Assembly: GCA_963978545.1 (NCBI GenBank)
Contig: OZ021730.1
Span: forward strand, 558,001-622,000
Direction: 5' to 3'
Source: Linyphia triangularis
Lineage: Eukaryota; Arthropoda; Arachnida; Araneae; Linyphiidae
Length of the DNA: 64,000 bases
The notes below the pieces were generated by a model that did no database searches, was not told where the DNA came from, and was given only the letters and a program-made list of their open reading frames with translations. Within the stretch, counting starts at the first letter, position 1. Each line of letters starts with the position of its first letter. The position numbers were made by a program, and so were the translations under genes. This document shows, piece by piece, positions 40,231-52,558 of the stretch.

Positions 40231-41773
40231 CCAATCAAATCATGATCAGAATCACGAGCTAGTCGGACCTGTTACCGATCGTTCTTCATCATTCCCATTT
40301 GTTGGTTTTTACTGACGTTTCTGAAATGGTGAGGCGCAAAGCTATCAAACCTAAGCCTGCATCTGCTAAGGCAGTTTGCCATGTTCCTGTTGTAGTTCCC
40401 ACTAAGGTGGATGAGCCGATTGATGTTTCCTTTGCTAGTACCCCTGTAGTACCCATTAATATGGATGAGCGGATAGCTGTTGTTCCAGTGCCGGGTACCA
40501 ATGAAGTACCCATTAATTTGGAGGAGCGGCTTGATGACATTTCTATCCCTGAGATTCCAGTGCTTAACTCCCCTGTTATAGTTAACACTGCTGCTGATTC
40601 AGGTGAAGCTGAATCGCCCAGATTCATTCTTAATCTCCCCAATGCTATCCAGTATGATGAGGCAAATCTGGCCAACATTTCTGGCGCCAAATCTACTGAT
40701 ATCTCTTTCCCTCTTAGCCCACCTCGCTCCTTCAAAGTTGTTGTTCGAGGTTTAAATATCAAATCCTCTATTTTGGACATAGCCGACTGGCTGGTCTGGA
40801 AGAAACCAGAGTTTTCCCCCATTCAGATGAAACGCCGTAATGGGCATAAGATGCCCCTTTTTATTTTGGAGTTCCCTTTCACTGAAAATCAATCTGACAT
40901 TTTATCCTGGCGTACCATGTTATACACCAAAGTCAGAATTGAACCCCTCATAGGCAGGAAGGCGAGCGGACCCCAACAATGCTACAAGTGTCAGCATTGG
41001 GGTGCCCACCTTGCTGCTGAATGTACCTCTCCCATCAGATGCCGACACTGCTCTCTTGATCACAGTAGTCGTGCATGCCCAGTCAAAAATGGCCCAAAGC
41101 TTTTCTGCAACTGTGGCCAAAATCATGCAAGCTCTTCTCTCTCCTGTCCGACTCGTAGAGCTTTATTTACCAACCCTCAGACGGTCACCAAGGCTACCAA
41201 ACCTCCCCCTCTAAATTCTGACTGTACCAGATTTGTTCCTCGTCCCCTGATTATCAAAAGTATAACTAAGACCTATGCAAATGCTGTCTGTCAAACAATT
41301 GAAACCACAGTCAACAAGGCGACTGAATCAGTTGTTCTGACCCCCATTCAGACTTCCTCTAAAGATTCTCAAGCAGGCTCTGGTCTTGAATCTTGCCAAC
41401 TCAATGATAAATGCTACGTTGCATTTTTATTCACTCACGGTTTCATTATGGATGAGTTTTCCGACCTTCAAGATTGTTACGACTGGACCGAGGATAATGC
41501 ATCCTTCTTTTTACCAGTTATACAATTTATCAGGGATTTCCCACCAGTTTGGACTCCACTGCCCTGTGCTTAGTTTAGCTCCTCCCACGTGCCTTTTCCT
41601 CGCTTTCTATTGGAAGGTGATCCAAGCCAGCTCCTGTACCAAGTGTGGTGTCATGTTTTGCTTTTATTGTATGCCAGTTCCGATATTTCGTCCTTCAATT
41701 TATCCCACCCTTCATATCAGAGAGTATAGCATCTTCGGATCAGCACTCCGTTAATTGTAATATTAAAAAGTAA
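40231..41773 (+). mobile_element. Gag-only retroelement (U4)
   Basis: Same insertion as in U1. Its upstream duplication (40218-40230) is now shared with that of the Jockey-like fragment; the downstream one starts at 41774. Confidence 0.8.
40326..41573 (+). CDS. Gag-like zinc-knuckle protein, 415 aa (U4)
   Basis: Intact, with private changes: Pro for His in VVVPTKV, Asp for Glu in SLDHSSRAC (inside a knuckle, not a metal ligand) and Asp for His in LNSDCTR. Pro in LPNAIQ is shared with U1. It has been cut off from its promoter by the LINE fragment. Confidence 0.85.
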   Translation: MVRRKAIKPKPASAKAVCHVPVVVPTKVDEPIDVSFASTPVVPINMDERIAVVPVPGTNEVPINLEERLDDISIPEIPVLNSPVIVNTAADSGEAESPRFILNLPNAIQYDEANLANISGAKSTDISFPLSPPRSFKVVVRGLNIKSSILDIADWLVWKKPEFSPIQMKRRNGHKMPLFILEFPFTENQSDILSWRTMLYTKVRIEPLIGRKASGPQQCYKCQHWGAHLAAECTSPIRCRHCSLDHSSRACPVKNGPKLFCNCGQNHASSSLSCPTRRALFTNPQTVTKATKPPPLNSDCTRFVPRPLIIKSITKTYANAVCQTIETTVNKATESVVLTPIQTSSKDSQAGSGLESCQLNDKCYVAFLFTHGFIMDEFSDLQDCYDWTEDNASFFLPVIQFIRDFPPVWTPLPCA

Positions 41774-42108
41774 AGTCTTCGCATTCTCAGATTTAGAGCT
41801 CTGAGAGTAAGACCTGACTCTCGCCTCTTTCTTGGCGCTTTTTGACTGGGTTTCTAACCCTATATGCGGGCTGGTTCACCAAGTGGTTGCAAGGTTGTTG
41901 TTGTTTTGTTGTTTATTGAGGTTTTATGGCGCAAAGGCAACACAAGGGCCATGCTGCGCCAAAACAAAAGTTAAAAGAAAAACTATGATGAAAGATGAAT
42001 TATAAATATGATGAGAGGTGACATAATATAATTTAAGAATGTTAAAAACACATTTCTAAAATGATGAAGATGTTAATAAAACTTTTAAAAATGGAAATGT
42101 TTAAAAAA

Positions 42109-45100
42109 CTAGATGTGATTTAAAAACCCGATTGATCTTAAAAAAGCAAAAAGATTTGGATGGGGAGTTTCCCCTATCAAATCCTGAAGACTTAAACTAG
42201 TACTCTTAAAAAACCTAAGACGATGCGTCTGAAACTTAGGACAAGAAATAAAAATATGAGCTACAGTAAGATCGCAACGACAAATATCGCAAACAGGTGG
42301 ATTTTCTCCCAGCAATAGATGTCGATGCGTCAATCGGGTGTGACCAATGCGCAGACGAGTCAGTTTGACATCTGTCCGACGCATTGGATTAACTGGCCAT
42401 TTAAGAAGATGATTTTTGATAAAATGAAGTTTGTTATTAACCTGCAAATCCCATGTTTCTTGACGTAAGGATACTATGAACTTTTGAATTGCAGTCTTAA
42501 TATCTTGGTAGGGAACTGGCTGCTGCAGCGGAATTGAAGCCGCTTTAGCAGCAGAATAGGCCAATTCATTTCCTGAAATTCCCCTGTGACTAGGTACCCA
42601 GCAGAACAAAATAGTAAACCCTTTCCTCTCAAGTGTGTGTAACTTTGACAAAATGTCAAAGGCAAGTGGATGGCTATTGTTCTTAAATTGCTCAAGACTT
42701 GACAAGGAGCTTAAACTGTCAGTATACACACAAAATTTGCGATTGTGGCAGAGTGAGATGTGCAGCAGTGCACAAGAAATTGCTGTTATCTCAGAAGTGA
42801 AAACCAAGCAGGATTTATGAAGTGTAAAAGCGACTGTGCATGTGTAAGACACAGTACCACAGCCAACACGTTCACCTCCTTTGGATCCATCAGTAAATAC
42901 TGCTTCATAGTCAGCATACTGAGAGCGGTGATCATAAAAGACTTGTTGCATAATTTCTGGGGCAGTGTCTGCCTTGCAATACATCGCAAATGGATTGAGA
43001 AAGTGGAAAGATGGAATATTCCACGGTGGAAAGGATTGAGTGGTAAATGTTTGGGTAACTACGTCACTTAGAGCTGCATCCAACAAGATGGATTTCGCTC
43101 TTTCAGAAAATGGTCGGATGTTAGATGGACGAGCATCATATAACCTACCAAGGAAGGCATCAAGTCTCAACTTACGTAAAGGGTGAAAAGGATCAGACAT
43201 AATTCTACAGTAGTAGTTGGCGCTTAATTTTTTCCGTCTCAAGTCAAGTGGAAGTAGACTACACTCTGTCAACAGACTTTCAATGGGTGAAGTGCGAAAT
43301 GCACCTGAACAAATACGGGCAGCAGTGTGATGGACAGTATCCAATCTTCGTAGAAGGGATACTCCTGCAGACCCATACGCAACGCATCCGTAGTCAATAC
43401 GGGATAAGATAACCGAATTGTAAATACGCAGCAAAGAAGTGCGATCAGCACCCCAAGATGTATTTGAGAGTACTTTGAGGATATTAAGCGATTTATCGCA
43501 CTTCTTGCGCAAGTATACAATATGTGGGAGAAAATTTAACTTGTTGTCGAAGATGACTCCCAAGTATCTTATCTGATTCACAACTGGGATGGGAGAATTG
43601 CGTATGTGGATTTCAGGGTCAGGGTGAAGACCCCTCCTCCTACAGAAGTGGATGCAACTGCTTTTAGATGGTGACAGTTTATGGCCGTTTTGTTCACACC
43701 ATTCTACAAGTCTGTTAACAGCAGTTTGTAACTGACGTTCAATTAAGCGCATGTTTGATCCTTGGCACGAGATTTGCAAGTCATCAACATACAAAGTTCC
43801 ATGAACAAAGGGTGAAAGGACATGAAGGATGTTTCTGATATGAAGATTAAAAAGGGTGACACTTAAAACACACCCTTGAGGAACTCCCTCAGATTGGTTA
43901 AAATAATTTGAAAATGAAGCTCCAATGCGAACTCTAAAAACACGAGATGATAAAAAATTTTGAATAAAAAGGGGCAGATTACCCCTAAAACCAAAATTAA
44001 ATAGAGTTTGCAGGATACCATATCGCCACGTATGATCATACGCCTTCTCAATGTCGAAAAAGATTGAAACTAGATGATTCCTCTGCACAAAGGCATTACG
44101 AACATCTGTTTCTAGTTTCACGATGTTATCAAGAGTGGACCGCCCTCGTCGGAATCCACTCTGGAAAGGTGAAATACATCCATCTTTTTCCAACATGTAA
44201 GAGAGTCGGGCGTTTACAATACGTTCAAAGGTCTTACAGAGGCAGCTCGTTAATGCTATCGGTCGATAGTTCAGAGGATCCTTGGGATCCTTTCCAGGTT
44301 TCAGAATGGGGATTACAGTAGCTTCCCGCCACAAAGTAGGAAAGATGTTCTCCTTCCAGATTCTATTAAAGAGAAAAAGGGTGTTAAAAAGAGAATCTGG
44401 ACTTAAATGGCGGAGCATTTGGTAACTGATCCCATCTGGACCTGGACTGGTGTTATGTGCTTTAGATAAAGCACTCTTCAATTCGTACATCTTAAGGTCA
44501 CAGTTGTAGGAATATTCAATATTGCTTTTGAAATTAATTCCAGTCCGTTCAGCTCGATTCTTAGTCACAAGAAAAGCAGGACTATAAGAATCGGAACTGG
44601 ATATACTTTCAAAAGTTTCACCTATAAGGTTAGCAATATCTTCAGGGGAAGAGAACACAGCAGCTCCGGTTTGAAGTATCGGACAAGAATATTCCGGATA
44701 CAAACCGTTGGCTGCTCTAACCTTCTTCCACAACTGATTGCTTGATGTTTTGGATGTAATTGAAGATACATAACTTATCCAAGAGTCCTTCTGACTCTGA
44801 CGTCTAACTCTACGAGCAAATGCCTTAGCCTTTTTAAAGGCGATAAGGTTTCCTGTAGTTGGGTATCTGCGGAAGATACCCCATAGCTTCTTTTGTTTCT
44901 TGTATGCAGACTGACAGTCTGCATTCCAGTATGATTTACAGTGCCGCAGTGTTCTAGGTGAAGTCTTAGGAATGGAGGAGTCAGCAGCATTTAAAATTGC
45001 TTCAGTGACATTTTGGACAGCAGTATCAACATCCTCACTGTCCACCATTGTTCCTGTTACAACAGCCAACTCAGTAAATCTGTCCCAATTCGCCTTGTGG

Positions 45101-45789
45101 TATTTGTATGTAGGTAGACGGATGTTCACGCTACCACTACCTGTGTGCGAAATGAGAATAGGGAAGTGATCACTATTATGTAAATCACTCCCAACAGCAA
45201 AATTCAAGTATGGCAAAAGTATAGGGGAACAAATGGCTAAGTCGAGTGAATGGAATGTTCTAGTGGGTTCATGAAAATAGGTTTTCTCCTCATTATTCAG
45301 GAGACAGAGACAGTGATCAGATAACATATTTTCAATCTGTCTCCCACGAGGGTTCGTATTATCATTACCCCACATAGTACTGTGTTCATTAAGGTCACCA
45401 AGCAATAAAAATGGCGCTGGAAGCTGGTCAATCAAATCATTCAGCTCCTCTTGGCGGATGATAGCATGTGGCGGTAAGTATAGGCAACAGACTGTGAGAA
45501 GGGACTGTAAATGAAGTCTCGCAGCCACAGCCTGTAGAGATGTGCGTAGTGTGATTACAGTGCTGGGATAATTATGAGAAATAAAAAGGCATACTCCTCC
45601 AGACACTGTATTACTACGGGTAACATCTTTTCTAATGCAGCTATACCTACGGATTTTAGATATATAAGTATCCTTCAAGAAAGTTTCTTGAAGGGCCAAA
45701 CATGCTGGATGGTAAAGTGAAATAATATTCTTCACATCATCCTTCCTAGACCTAAAACCGCGACAGTTCCAAGAAACAAAAGAAGCCAT
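42109..45789 (-). CDS. LINE A ORF2: endonuclease / reverse transcriptase / RNase H (copy 2)
   Basis: 1,226 aa, intact; differs from copy 1 by one residue that I can see (Val for Ile in QQVFYDH). It also has Tyr instead of Asp in GNELAYSAA, so that change predates the duplication. Confidence 0.93.
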   Translation of the reverse strand: MASFVSWNCRGFRSRKDDVKNIISLYHPACLALQETFLKDTYISKIRRYSCIRKDVTRSNTVSGGVCLFISHNYPSTVITLRTSLQAVAARLHLQSLLTVCCLYLPPHAIIRQEELNDLIDQLPAPFLLLGDLNEHSTMWGNDNTNPRGRQIENMLSDHCLCLLNNEEKTYFHEPTRTFHSLDLAICSPILLPYLNFAVGSDLHNSDHFPILISHTGSGSVNIRLPTYKYHKANWDRFTELAVVTGTMVDSEDVDTAVQNVTEAILNAADSSIPKTSPRTLRHCKSYWNADCQSAYKKQKKLWGIFRRYPTTGNLIAFKKAKAFARRVRRQSQKDSWISYVSSITSKTSSNQLWKKVRAANGLYPEYSCPILQTGAAVFSSPEDIANLIGETFESISSSDSYSPAFLVTKNRAERTGINFKSNIEYSYNCDLKMYELKSALSKAHNTSPGPDGISYQMLRHLSPDSLFNTLFLFNRIWKENIFPTLWREATVIPILKPGKDPKDPLNYRPIALTSCLCKTFERIVNARLSYMLEKDGCISPFQSGFRRGRSTLDNIVKLETDVRNAFVQRNHLVSIFFDIEKAYDHTWRYGILQTLFNFGFRGNLPLFIQNFLSSRVFRVRIGASFSNYFNQSEGVPQGCVLSVTLFNLHIRNILHVLSPFVHGTLYVDDLQISCQGSNMRLIERQLQTAVNRLVEWCEQNGHKLSPSKSSCIHFCRRRGLHPDPEIHIRNSPIPVVNQIRYLGVIFDNKLNFLPHIVYLRKKCDKSLNILKVLSNTSWGADRTSLLRIYNSVILSRIDYGCVAYGSAGVSLLRRLDTVHHTAARICSGAFRTSPIESLLTECSLLPLDLRRKKLSANYYCRIMSDPFHPLRKLRLDAFLGRLYDARPSNIRPFSERAKSILLDAALSDVVTQTFTTQSFPPWNIPSFHFLNPFAMYCKADTAPEIMQQVFYDHRSQYADYEAVFTDGSKGGERVGCGTVSYTCTVAFTLHKSCLVFTSEITAISCALLHISLCHNRKFCVYTDSLSSLSSLEQFKNNSHPLAFDILSKLHTLERKGFTILFCWVPSHRGISGNELAYSAAKAASIPLQQPVPYQDIKTAIQKFIVSLRQETWDLQVNNKLHFIKNHLLKWPVNPMRRTDVKLTRLRIGHTRLTHRHLLLGENPPVCDICRCDLTVAHIFISCPKFQTHRLRFFKSTSLSLQDLIGETPHPNLFAFLRSIGFLNHI

Positions 45790-46979
45790 TAATTACTTGA
45801 TGCAAATTTAAAAGGGGGGTCAGGATCTTCACTAATATCCTCGTCATCATCAGATGGGTGAAGTTTCACCACATCTGCCTCCCTAAAGGAACGAAGGATA
45901 GTAAAAGGGTTAGAGGGTTTCTCTCGAGAAGGTCCCCCTTTGGCAGATTTCAGCTTCAGTGTCTGCAAAGCTTTTGATTTTGCTAAAGATTTCTTTAAAG
46001 TCGTTGGTCGTTTAACAACCTCTGTAGATGACCGTTGAGGTAATTTAATGAGAGATGATACAGGAGAGTCTGTTTGTGTGCTTTTGCTGCTGAATGTTTT
46101 TTTCAAAACATCAGCATAAGCAACACCAACGCGTGGAGTCCTCAATTCAACAATTTTTTTAGCATCGAAATACGACTTATTTTGGTTTACTCGTACTGTT
46201 TGTATTTCTTTTTCTTTTACCCACTGTGGACATGATCGAGAGTATGACGGATGTGTGCCATCACAATTGACACACTTCTCGGGTGCTTTGCAGTTAGCAC
46301 TACCATGTCCAATACCTGCACAACGTGCGCATATTTCCGTTTTCCCATGGCAAGCTGTTTGCGAGTGACCAAATTTCTGGCACTTGAAACAGCGTAGTGG
46401 GTTCGGAATATACGGAAGTACTTGGAAATTCAGATAGCCTGCTTTTACGTGCGACGGTAAAGTGGGTAAGTCAAAAGTTAGGATCAAATGCTTAGTGGGG
46501 ATGATATCCCCATCTCGTCGTATTGTTATGCGGTGGACGGCCGAAACGTGTTGATCACGTAGGTGATCAAGAATCTCGTCCTCCGCTGTATGGTAAAGGT
46601 CCGACTCGGACACAACACCACGAGATTTATTAAGAGATCCATGAGCTGTTACAGTTACAGGGAATGTTCCAAAATTGTCGATTTTTAATATGCTCTTGGC
46701 TTGTTGATCATTGCGGACCTCCACTAACAGATCTCCAGACTTCAGTTTTTTTACTGAAGCTGTATCTCCAACGAACGATTTTAAAGCTTTCTCAATTAAA
46801 AAAGGAGAAACCTTTTCGAAAGAACCCTCCACTCGATGTACAATAAAGAATTTCAGAGAACTTGGATGTGATGAAGAGACTTGTCTTTGTTGCTCCCCAC
46901 TAGGGGGAGAAAAAATAGTAGATTTACTTTCCATGAAAGTAGGGATAAAAAATTCGGGCACTAGAGTCCCACCCACCAT
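45789..46979 (-). CDS. LINE A ORF1: Gag-like zinc-knuckle protein, 396 aa
   Basis: Open from ATG 46977-46979 (MVGGTLVPEFF) to the stop overlapping the ORF2 ATG. Three zinc knuckles at about 200-255. It differs from copy 1 by Leu for Phe in YADVLKK, Leu for Arg in DEILDHL, and the unbroken A6 run. Confidence 0.88.
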   Translation of the reverse strand: MVGGTLVPEFFIPTFMESKSTIFSPPSGEQQRQVSSSHPSSLKFFIVHRVEGSFEKVSPFLIEKALKSFVGDTASVKKLKSGDLLVEVRNDQQAKSILKIDNFGTFPVTVTAHGSLNKSRGVVSESDLYHTAEDEILDHLRDQHVSAVHRITIRRDGDIIPTKHLILTFDLPTLPSHVKAGYLNFQVLPYIPNPLRCFKCQKFGHSQTACHGKTEICARCAGIGHGSANCKAPEKCVNCDGTHPSYSRSCPQWVKEKEIQTVRVNQNKSYFDAKKIVELRTPRVGVAYADVLKKTFSSKSTQTDSPVSSLIKLPQRSSTEVVKRPTTLKKSLAKSKALQTLKLKSAKGGPSREKPSNPFTILRSFREADVVKLHPSDDDEDISEDPDPPFKFASSN

Positions 46980-47568
46980 GGAGACCTCATTATCGGGGAT
47001 AGAGCCTGCCGGCAAGCAACAAAAATCATAAAAGAAAACAAAATATCAACAGAACTGTTACGCACAGCATGACTCTATCGGGTTAACCAGTGCCTATACG
47101 CGAACGACTCGTCCCTGTAGAAGCCTCCACCCTTAACGAGGTTCCCAGCAGACGAGCCGGACGCTTGATCCCTAGCCGCCGACGAAGTCGGACGACCAGC
47201 CGATTGATACACACGGGACCAATGTGTACCTCCCGTTTATCTGAAGCAAGGGCCAAAGTAGTGTATTGGGACAGTATGTCGCCCCTCAACTACCAGGATC
47301 CCCCTTTCCAGAGACACGGGTCTCCACGCACGGCAAACACGTGGGTGATATAATCCCCGAGAGAAGCTGATAGCAACAGAGCGGCACAAAGCTTCTCAAG
47401 GGGAGCCCTCACCTCTGAAGAGGTAACCACAACGAGGGAAGGAAGAGAAGCCGAACAATAAATACAGAACCCAAAAAAGAAGGTAAAACAGAAGGAGGGA
47501 TAGATCACTAGGGAGCCCCGGGGTTGTGAAGCCCGTATTTACTCATAGAAAGTAAACCCCCTGAGGGG
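46980..47568 (-). other. 5' UTR of LINE A copy 2
   Basis: As 5453-6041; ends in the CCCCTCAGGGG palindrome. Confidence 0.6.
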
Positions 47569-47688
47569 AAGTGGTTGCAAGGATGAAATATGTAAACAAT
47601 ACAGGCAGATCGCTACATTTTTACATGCAATTTTATATTCAGTAGGTCTTTTATGTTGTTGGAAGTTATAGCTCCCATCCTAACAAAC

Positions 47689-47704
47689 GGCTCTTTTCAG
47701 GGCC
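47689..47704 (+). terminator. Histone-type 3' stem-loop (U5)
   Basis: Same 16-mer as in U1. LINE A copy 2 separates it from the U4 Gag element. Confidence 0.6.
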
Positions 47705-48166
47705 CAAATATGACACACTTTGCTTGACATGTTGACTGTTTCATAACATTTTCTGGACTCAATACAATAAAATTTACTCAAACAAACGTTTAAAGCTAAT
47801 ATTGCCGTGTTACAATTACAGGGAAAGAGGAGTCCTTTATTTGTAGCTGCCCAATTCTAATTCTTGAACTCTCGTTTGAGGAATTGAATACAAAAGTGAC
47901 CTTCTCTGTCATCTCGATTTGTGCTTGATCATTATAGTAAACATGGACATATTTAATTATGTGAAACGTCTGCCTGTTTATGTGCAAACTTTAAGGAATA
48001 CGAAAACTAAGGACATCTCTGAAACAGATGGATCATGCATTTGGTGGTATGTTGTTGAAATGCCATGTACGGTGTTACATTTGGAACTATTTGTTTCTAT
48101 ATAACGACTAGAGATTTTGTATCTGCCTCCCATGGATAAATTGCTTTTACCTAATAATTTTCCGTG

Positions 48167-48283
48167 GTCACGTTTATACCACGCGGAACGTACATGCTTC
48201 TATTCGGTCACCGAAGTCAAGCAATATGTGCTGCGGTCAGTACTTGAGAAGGTGACCGGTTGGGAACGATTAGTACAGTTGAC
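48167..48283 (+). ncRNA. Divergent 5S rRNA-like sequence (U5)
   Basis: Same as in U1, with T-run terminator. Confidence 0.75.
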
Positions 48284-48968
48284 ATTTCATTGTTTTTTTA
48301 TTTTTTACTTCCAATATATTACTTCACTTAAAGCCAGGAATAAGGCAAACATAAAATCTAATTGTTTATATCTAACAAAATATCGATAGTTTAGGCATGT
48401 TCACTTCACGAGCTCCCTACATTACAATTTATTGGGTTATTTTTATTACCACTTTAATACATCACTCAAAGTCAAACATGAAATCTACTTGCTTATATCT
48501 AACAAAATATCAATAGTTTTCTTCAAGATAGATTTGGCACGTTCAATCCACGAGTTAACTACATTACATTAAGCTAATTGTGAGTGACCAGATCTATGTG
48601 AAAATCAAATGTATAATGTGCTTTTGCAATTTCATCTTAAAATACAGCACTCTATTTAAAGAATGGAGACTTGTTTTTTAGCGATATATTAGGCGAAATT
48701 TTCCTCCTTTATTGGAACTGGAATGCTAGGTAAAAGCAATTTTTAGATATCTGGTATGTTATTGAAAAAAAAAATCTAAACATGAAAATTCAAATAATTC
48801 ATTTATTAAATCCTGATATGTTTTATTACATGTATATGATATAAATTTTTGAGCAAAATAAAAAAACATTTGGAAAAAAAGCATACAAGTTTTAATCTTT
48901 GAAACATAGGTAAAATTATATGTACAGTTACATAATCAACAATATATTCAAAACAGAAGTGTAGGGCA

Positions 48969-50767
48969 CTAATTACAAAAAGCTATAATTACACTTAACA
49001 AATCATTTTGATCCAAGTAATTTGCCAAAACACAGGCACAATCGTAATTCAACAAAACTTTTCTTGGCATGCTGTAATTCACATCAGAAATGCCTTTTAC
49101 AGCAGTATATACATTACATTCCTCTAGTTTGTCTTTTAACAATGAACGTTCTAATTTAGAGGATATCAATTGCGAATACAAAGGATATCGTTTATTTGCA
49201 ATTATTAGCAATAATTGATCCACGTTAAATCCTTCTTCTGCATTGCTGTACATTTTATAGCCGGAATACATTTGCATAAATTCAAACAATGTCCGACCAT
49301 TGCCAAGATTATCTGACTTCATTCTATGCAATTCCTGCTCACATTTAATTGCGTATTCTGACAACATTCCTTGGAGTTCGTGTTCACGAGTCCAGTCCTC
49401 GATGTTGAAGTCCGGCTTCTCAAGTAAGCAATACTTCAACAGCAATTGAACGATAGCAAGGCTGCATCCGTTTTCTATTGCTAGGTCCAAAGGACTGAGA
49501 CCATTTCGGTTTATGACATTAACGTGGGAACCTCTTCTCAGCAAAATTTCAACTACGCTCGGATGACCTGTCTGATTTTGCACCGCTTTATGCAGTGGCG
49601 TGTCACCAAATTCATCTACTGAATCAACATCTATGCCACTGCTAATCAAGAATTTGACGAAAACTGCCGTACATCCGTTAATGCACAGGGCACTGTGCAG
49701 AAGTGAGCCACCGCACTGGTTTTTGGCAGTGTTGACGTTCATATCCAGGTAATCGAGGAGAAATGTAAAGATACTAACGTTGAAGTGTCCCAAAGCGTGG
49801 AAGAGTGGGCTTTGACCTGAAATGTTAGCACTGTGCAAATCTCCGCCGGCAATAAGCAACAATCTGATAACTTCCAGTTCCGCATTCAGAGCAAGTGCTA
49901 TAGACAGACTCGAATCGTCCGGAAGATCGGCTCTGGCTCCTAGGTAAAATTAAAATTACAACTTTAATTAAGGAAAGTCTTAAATCTAAAATAATTCAAA
50001 TAACAGAGTTAAATATATTTACTAGTTACCAATATTGGCAAACCTTTTATGAATATTTAAATGGAAATACTGCTATTTTAAATCTTAACAGAAGGTTATC
50101 TTACAATACTACCGCGTTAAAGGAATTAACTTAAATTTCTAATCTATCCAAATGTACACGAAATGAAGTTTTGGATATGCAATTCAGAATCCTTTTATCT
50201 AATTTAAAAGTAATGAATAATTTTGTCATTTTCTTCTGTAAATGCAGATGGGACAAACTTAATCTCTGAAATCAGTTCATAATTATTTTGACAAAAAGAT
50301 TTTTGAAACAGTTAAATTACCTTTTAAGATGTAATGTAAGATGTAGGAATGGGATATGAGGAAGCAACAAAAAATTGACAATTCAGCGTACATGGAAATA
50401 TTTCGGTCTAATAAAAGGCTCCCTTAAAAATTGTTGTAGAAAAGCGTTTACATATTAATTTATGTTTTTACATACCTCCTTCTACCAATGTTCTGATCGT
50501 TTCAAGTCTGTTCCTGCAATGTAGGGCATTGATGAGAGGTGTTGGGCCGCCATGACAGAACTGGAAATTAGGATCTGCGCCATAATAGAGGAGAAGCTTG
50601 ACGATGGCGATCGAGCATCTTCGGTCCGTCAGAACCCGAAGCAGGGGGGATTGACTGCCTTCTACTTCGTTGGCCGAAGAAGGGTCACGTTGCAGGATCA
50701 GTTGGATCTCACTCAAATCCCATTCTTCTTCGTACAATACACTGTGAACAGAAGTGTTTTCAGGCAT
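48969..50767 (-). CDS. Ankyrin-repeat protein, 420 aa (U5)
   Basis: Exons 50767-50476 and 49939-48969. Intact hybrid: Ile in VVEILL and VNVINRN as in U2, C-terminus NYSMP and LDQND as in U1. No SINE in the 3' UTR. The A run next to the exon 2 acceptor is one base shorter than in U1, without effect on the coding frame. Confidence 0.85.
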
Positions 50768-51662
50768 GATATCTGTAAAAAAAAAAAAAAAAATTAAAGC
50801 ATTTTCAAAAGTTTGAATATTCCATTTTACTTTTGTAATCAAACGATTAAACTTAAGATTGGTACGTTTCAATCTTAAGAGAAAAGTGCCTTTATTTTTT
50901 TGTCAAATTCTATATCGGTCGGAATATTGTTTCAAAACCAAAGGTATTTTCTTTAGGAATAGCAACAGCAATATCAGCCCACTGGTAAAAATTTGAAGTT
51001 GAAAATAAAAGTATCTTTTAAGATTACTAAAGGTTAAAGATTAATATTTAGTTCATTAAAATTTTTTAAACTGTAAAAAAAAAAATCATATGACTTTCCC
51101 TTTAATATTTGTTTATGTGTTACCAATACTTCTGTATACTTGAAATTCATGCGTCTTACAACAAAATTTATGAAGATATTGCGACAGAAAGTATGCGGAA
51201 GCGTTGACACGGTCATACCGGCTATCTTTCGATCATCGGATACAAGCATTATGGGTCAAATACAGGAAAAAGCCAAACAAAAAATATACTTGCTGTTTAT
51301 TATACTAAGATACACGTCAGTAATTTAAAATGGGGTACCTAAAATACAAGTTGAGGGACCAGGATAGACAATGAACCCACCTAATTCTGTTACCAAGAAA
51401 ATAGGTGGGTGGCAAGTGGTCTGACCTAAGCAATGAACGAAGCCACGCTTTAGAGCCCAACACCACTACCGAAATCCGTGGAATTTATGATTGGGAGGGA
51501 AAAACAACTGGACGATCCAGATACTGAGGTCTGGGAACAGCAAACCCTAAAGAGAAATGTAAACACAAATGCAAGTCTAATATGAATACATTTTTTACCA
51601 GTAATTTTGTTCAAGGTGAATCTGCAATAATCCGAGATCTATGGGTAGACAGCTCTGAGAGA

Positions 51663-51760
51663 GATCTGGTCGCTTCAGAGTCTAGAGTCGAACTGATGTA
51701 AAATCAGGTGGAAATGCAACCTTTTATAGGTACAGTTGCAGAATGAAAGGTGGACCAATG
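51663..51760 (-). promoter_or_regulatory. Ankyrin promoter (U5)
   Basis: Same motifs as in U1; A+1 at 51694. Confidence 0.6.
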
Positions 51761-52491
51761 GCGACACGGCAAAACCGAGCAGAGGAAACTGGTAGGGTCA
51801 GCTTGCTATTAAATTACTTTAAACGATTAACTCAGACATGGCACAGCTTCTAAGCAAAAGAAATGAACTTCAAGAAAAAGCGACGAGAACTGAGAAAAAA
51901 CATCACATTTTCAAAAAATTGCAGAAGTTGAACAATTTTAAAATTGATCGTTAGTCTGTCCCTGCTTCTCAGCACTAATGCTTCATTTTTTCAAATGCAA
52001 TACCTGTCAAAGTATTGTTTTAGAACATATGAAATTTTAAACCAGGCATTACAAGAGTAACACCAACTCATTAATAAAATTTGAAGGAAAAATAAAAGAA
52101 AGTTTTTTTTATTCCAATTTGAAAAGAATTTTATGCTTCCTCATTAATATTTTAAATTAATAATCTGAAGAAAACACCACATTATTTTTGCTTTAAATTT
52201 TGTAAATGAGCGCTATTATTCCAACCCTTGTATTTTTCAACTTCAACACAAAATTGCTTGATTTAATAGTTTCTCAAACGGCCCTTTTAAAGACCCAAAA
52301 ATAACACACGACTGGTCCGTTTACACGCTATCATTTTAATTCCAGTTCAGTTTTATGCCCTAATGCAATACTTTCTTCGGAACATTACATGATACAAATA
52401 TAACGATATATGTGTCGATGACAATATTTCGATTTTTTTTTTTGGAGCAAAATTACACTAGTTATTTCCTAAGCTCCTCCCTCCTGCTTTG

Positions 52492-52558
52492 CAATTGGAC
52501 CACCTCACTCTCCGCAACCATACCTATAAAAGGTTGCATTTTTCCAGTCTTCGCATTC
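52492..52558 (+). promoter_or_regulatory. + promoter upstream of Gag (U5)
   Basis: ATTGG 52494-52498, TATAAAA 52525-52531, A+1 at 52555. Confidence 0.6.

Larger units (their letters stand above)
41895..47568 (-). mobile_element. LINE A copy 2
   Basis: 5,674 bp with the same target duplication as copy 1 (41881-41894, 47569-47582). It is one base shorter than copy 1, at an A run in ORF1 (46910-46915). It marks the U4/U5 boundary as copy 1 marks that before U1. Confidence 0.94.
26367..47582 (+). repeat. Array unit U4, expanded by four nested insertions
   Basis: A basic unit of about 6,840 bp after subtracting LINE B (5,683 + 13), the - strand Gag-only element (1,700 + 12), the Jockey-like fragment (1,270 + 10) and LINE A copy 2 (5,674 + 14). 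Confidence 0.93.
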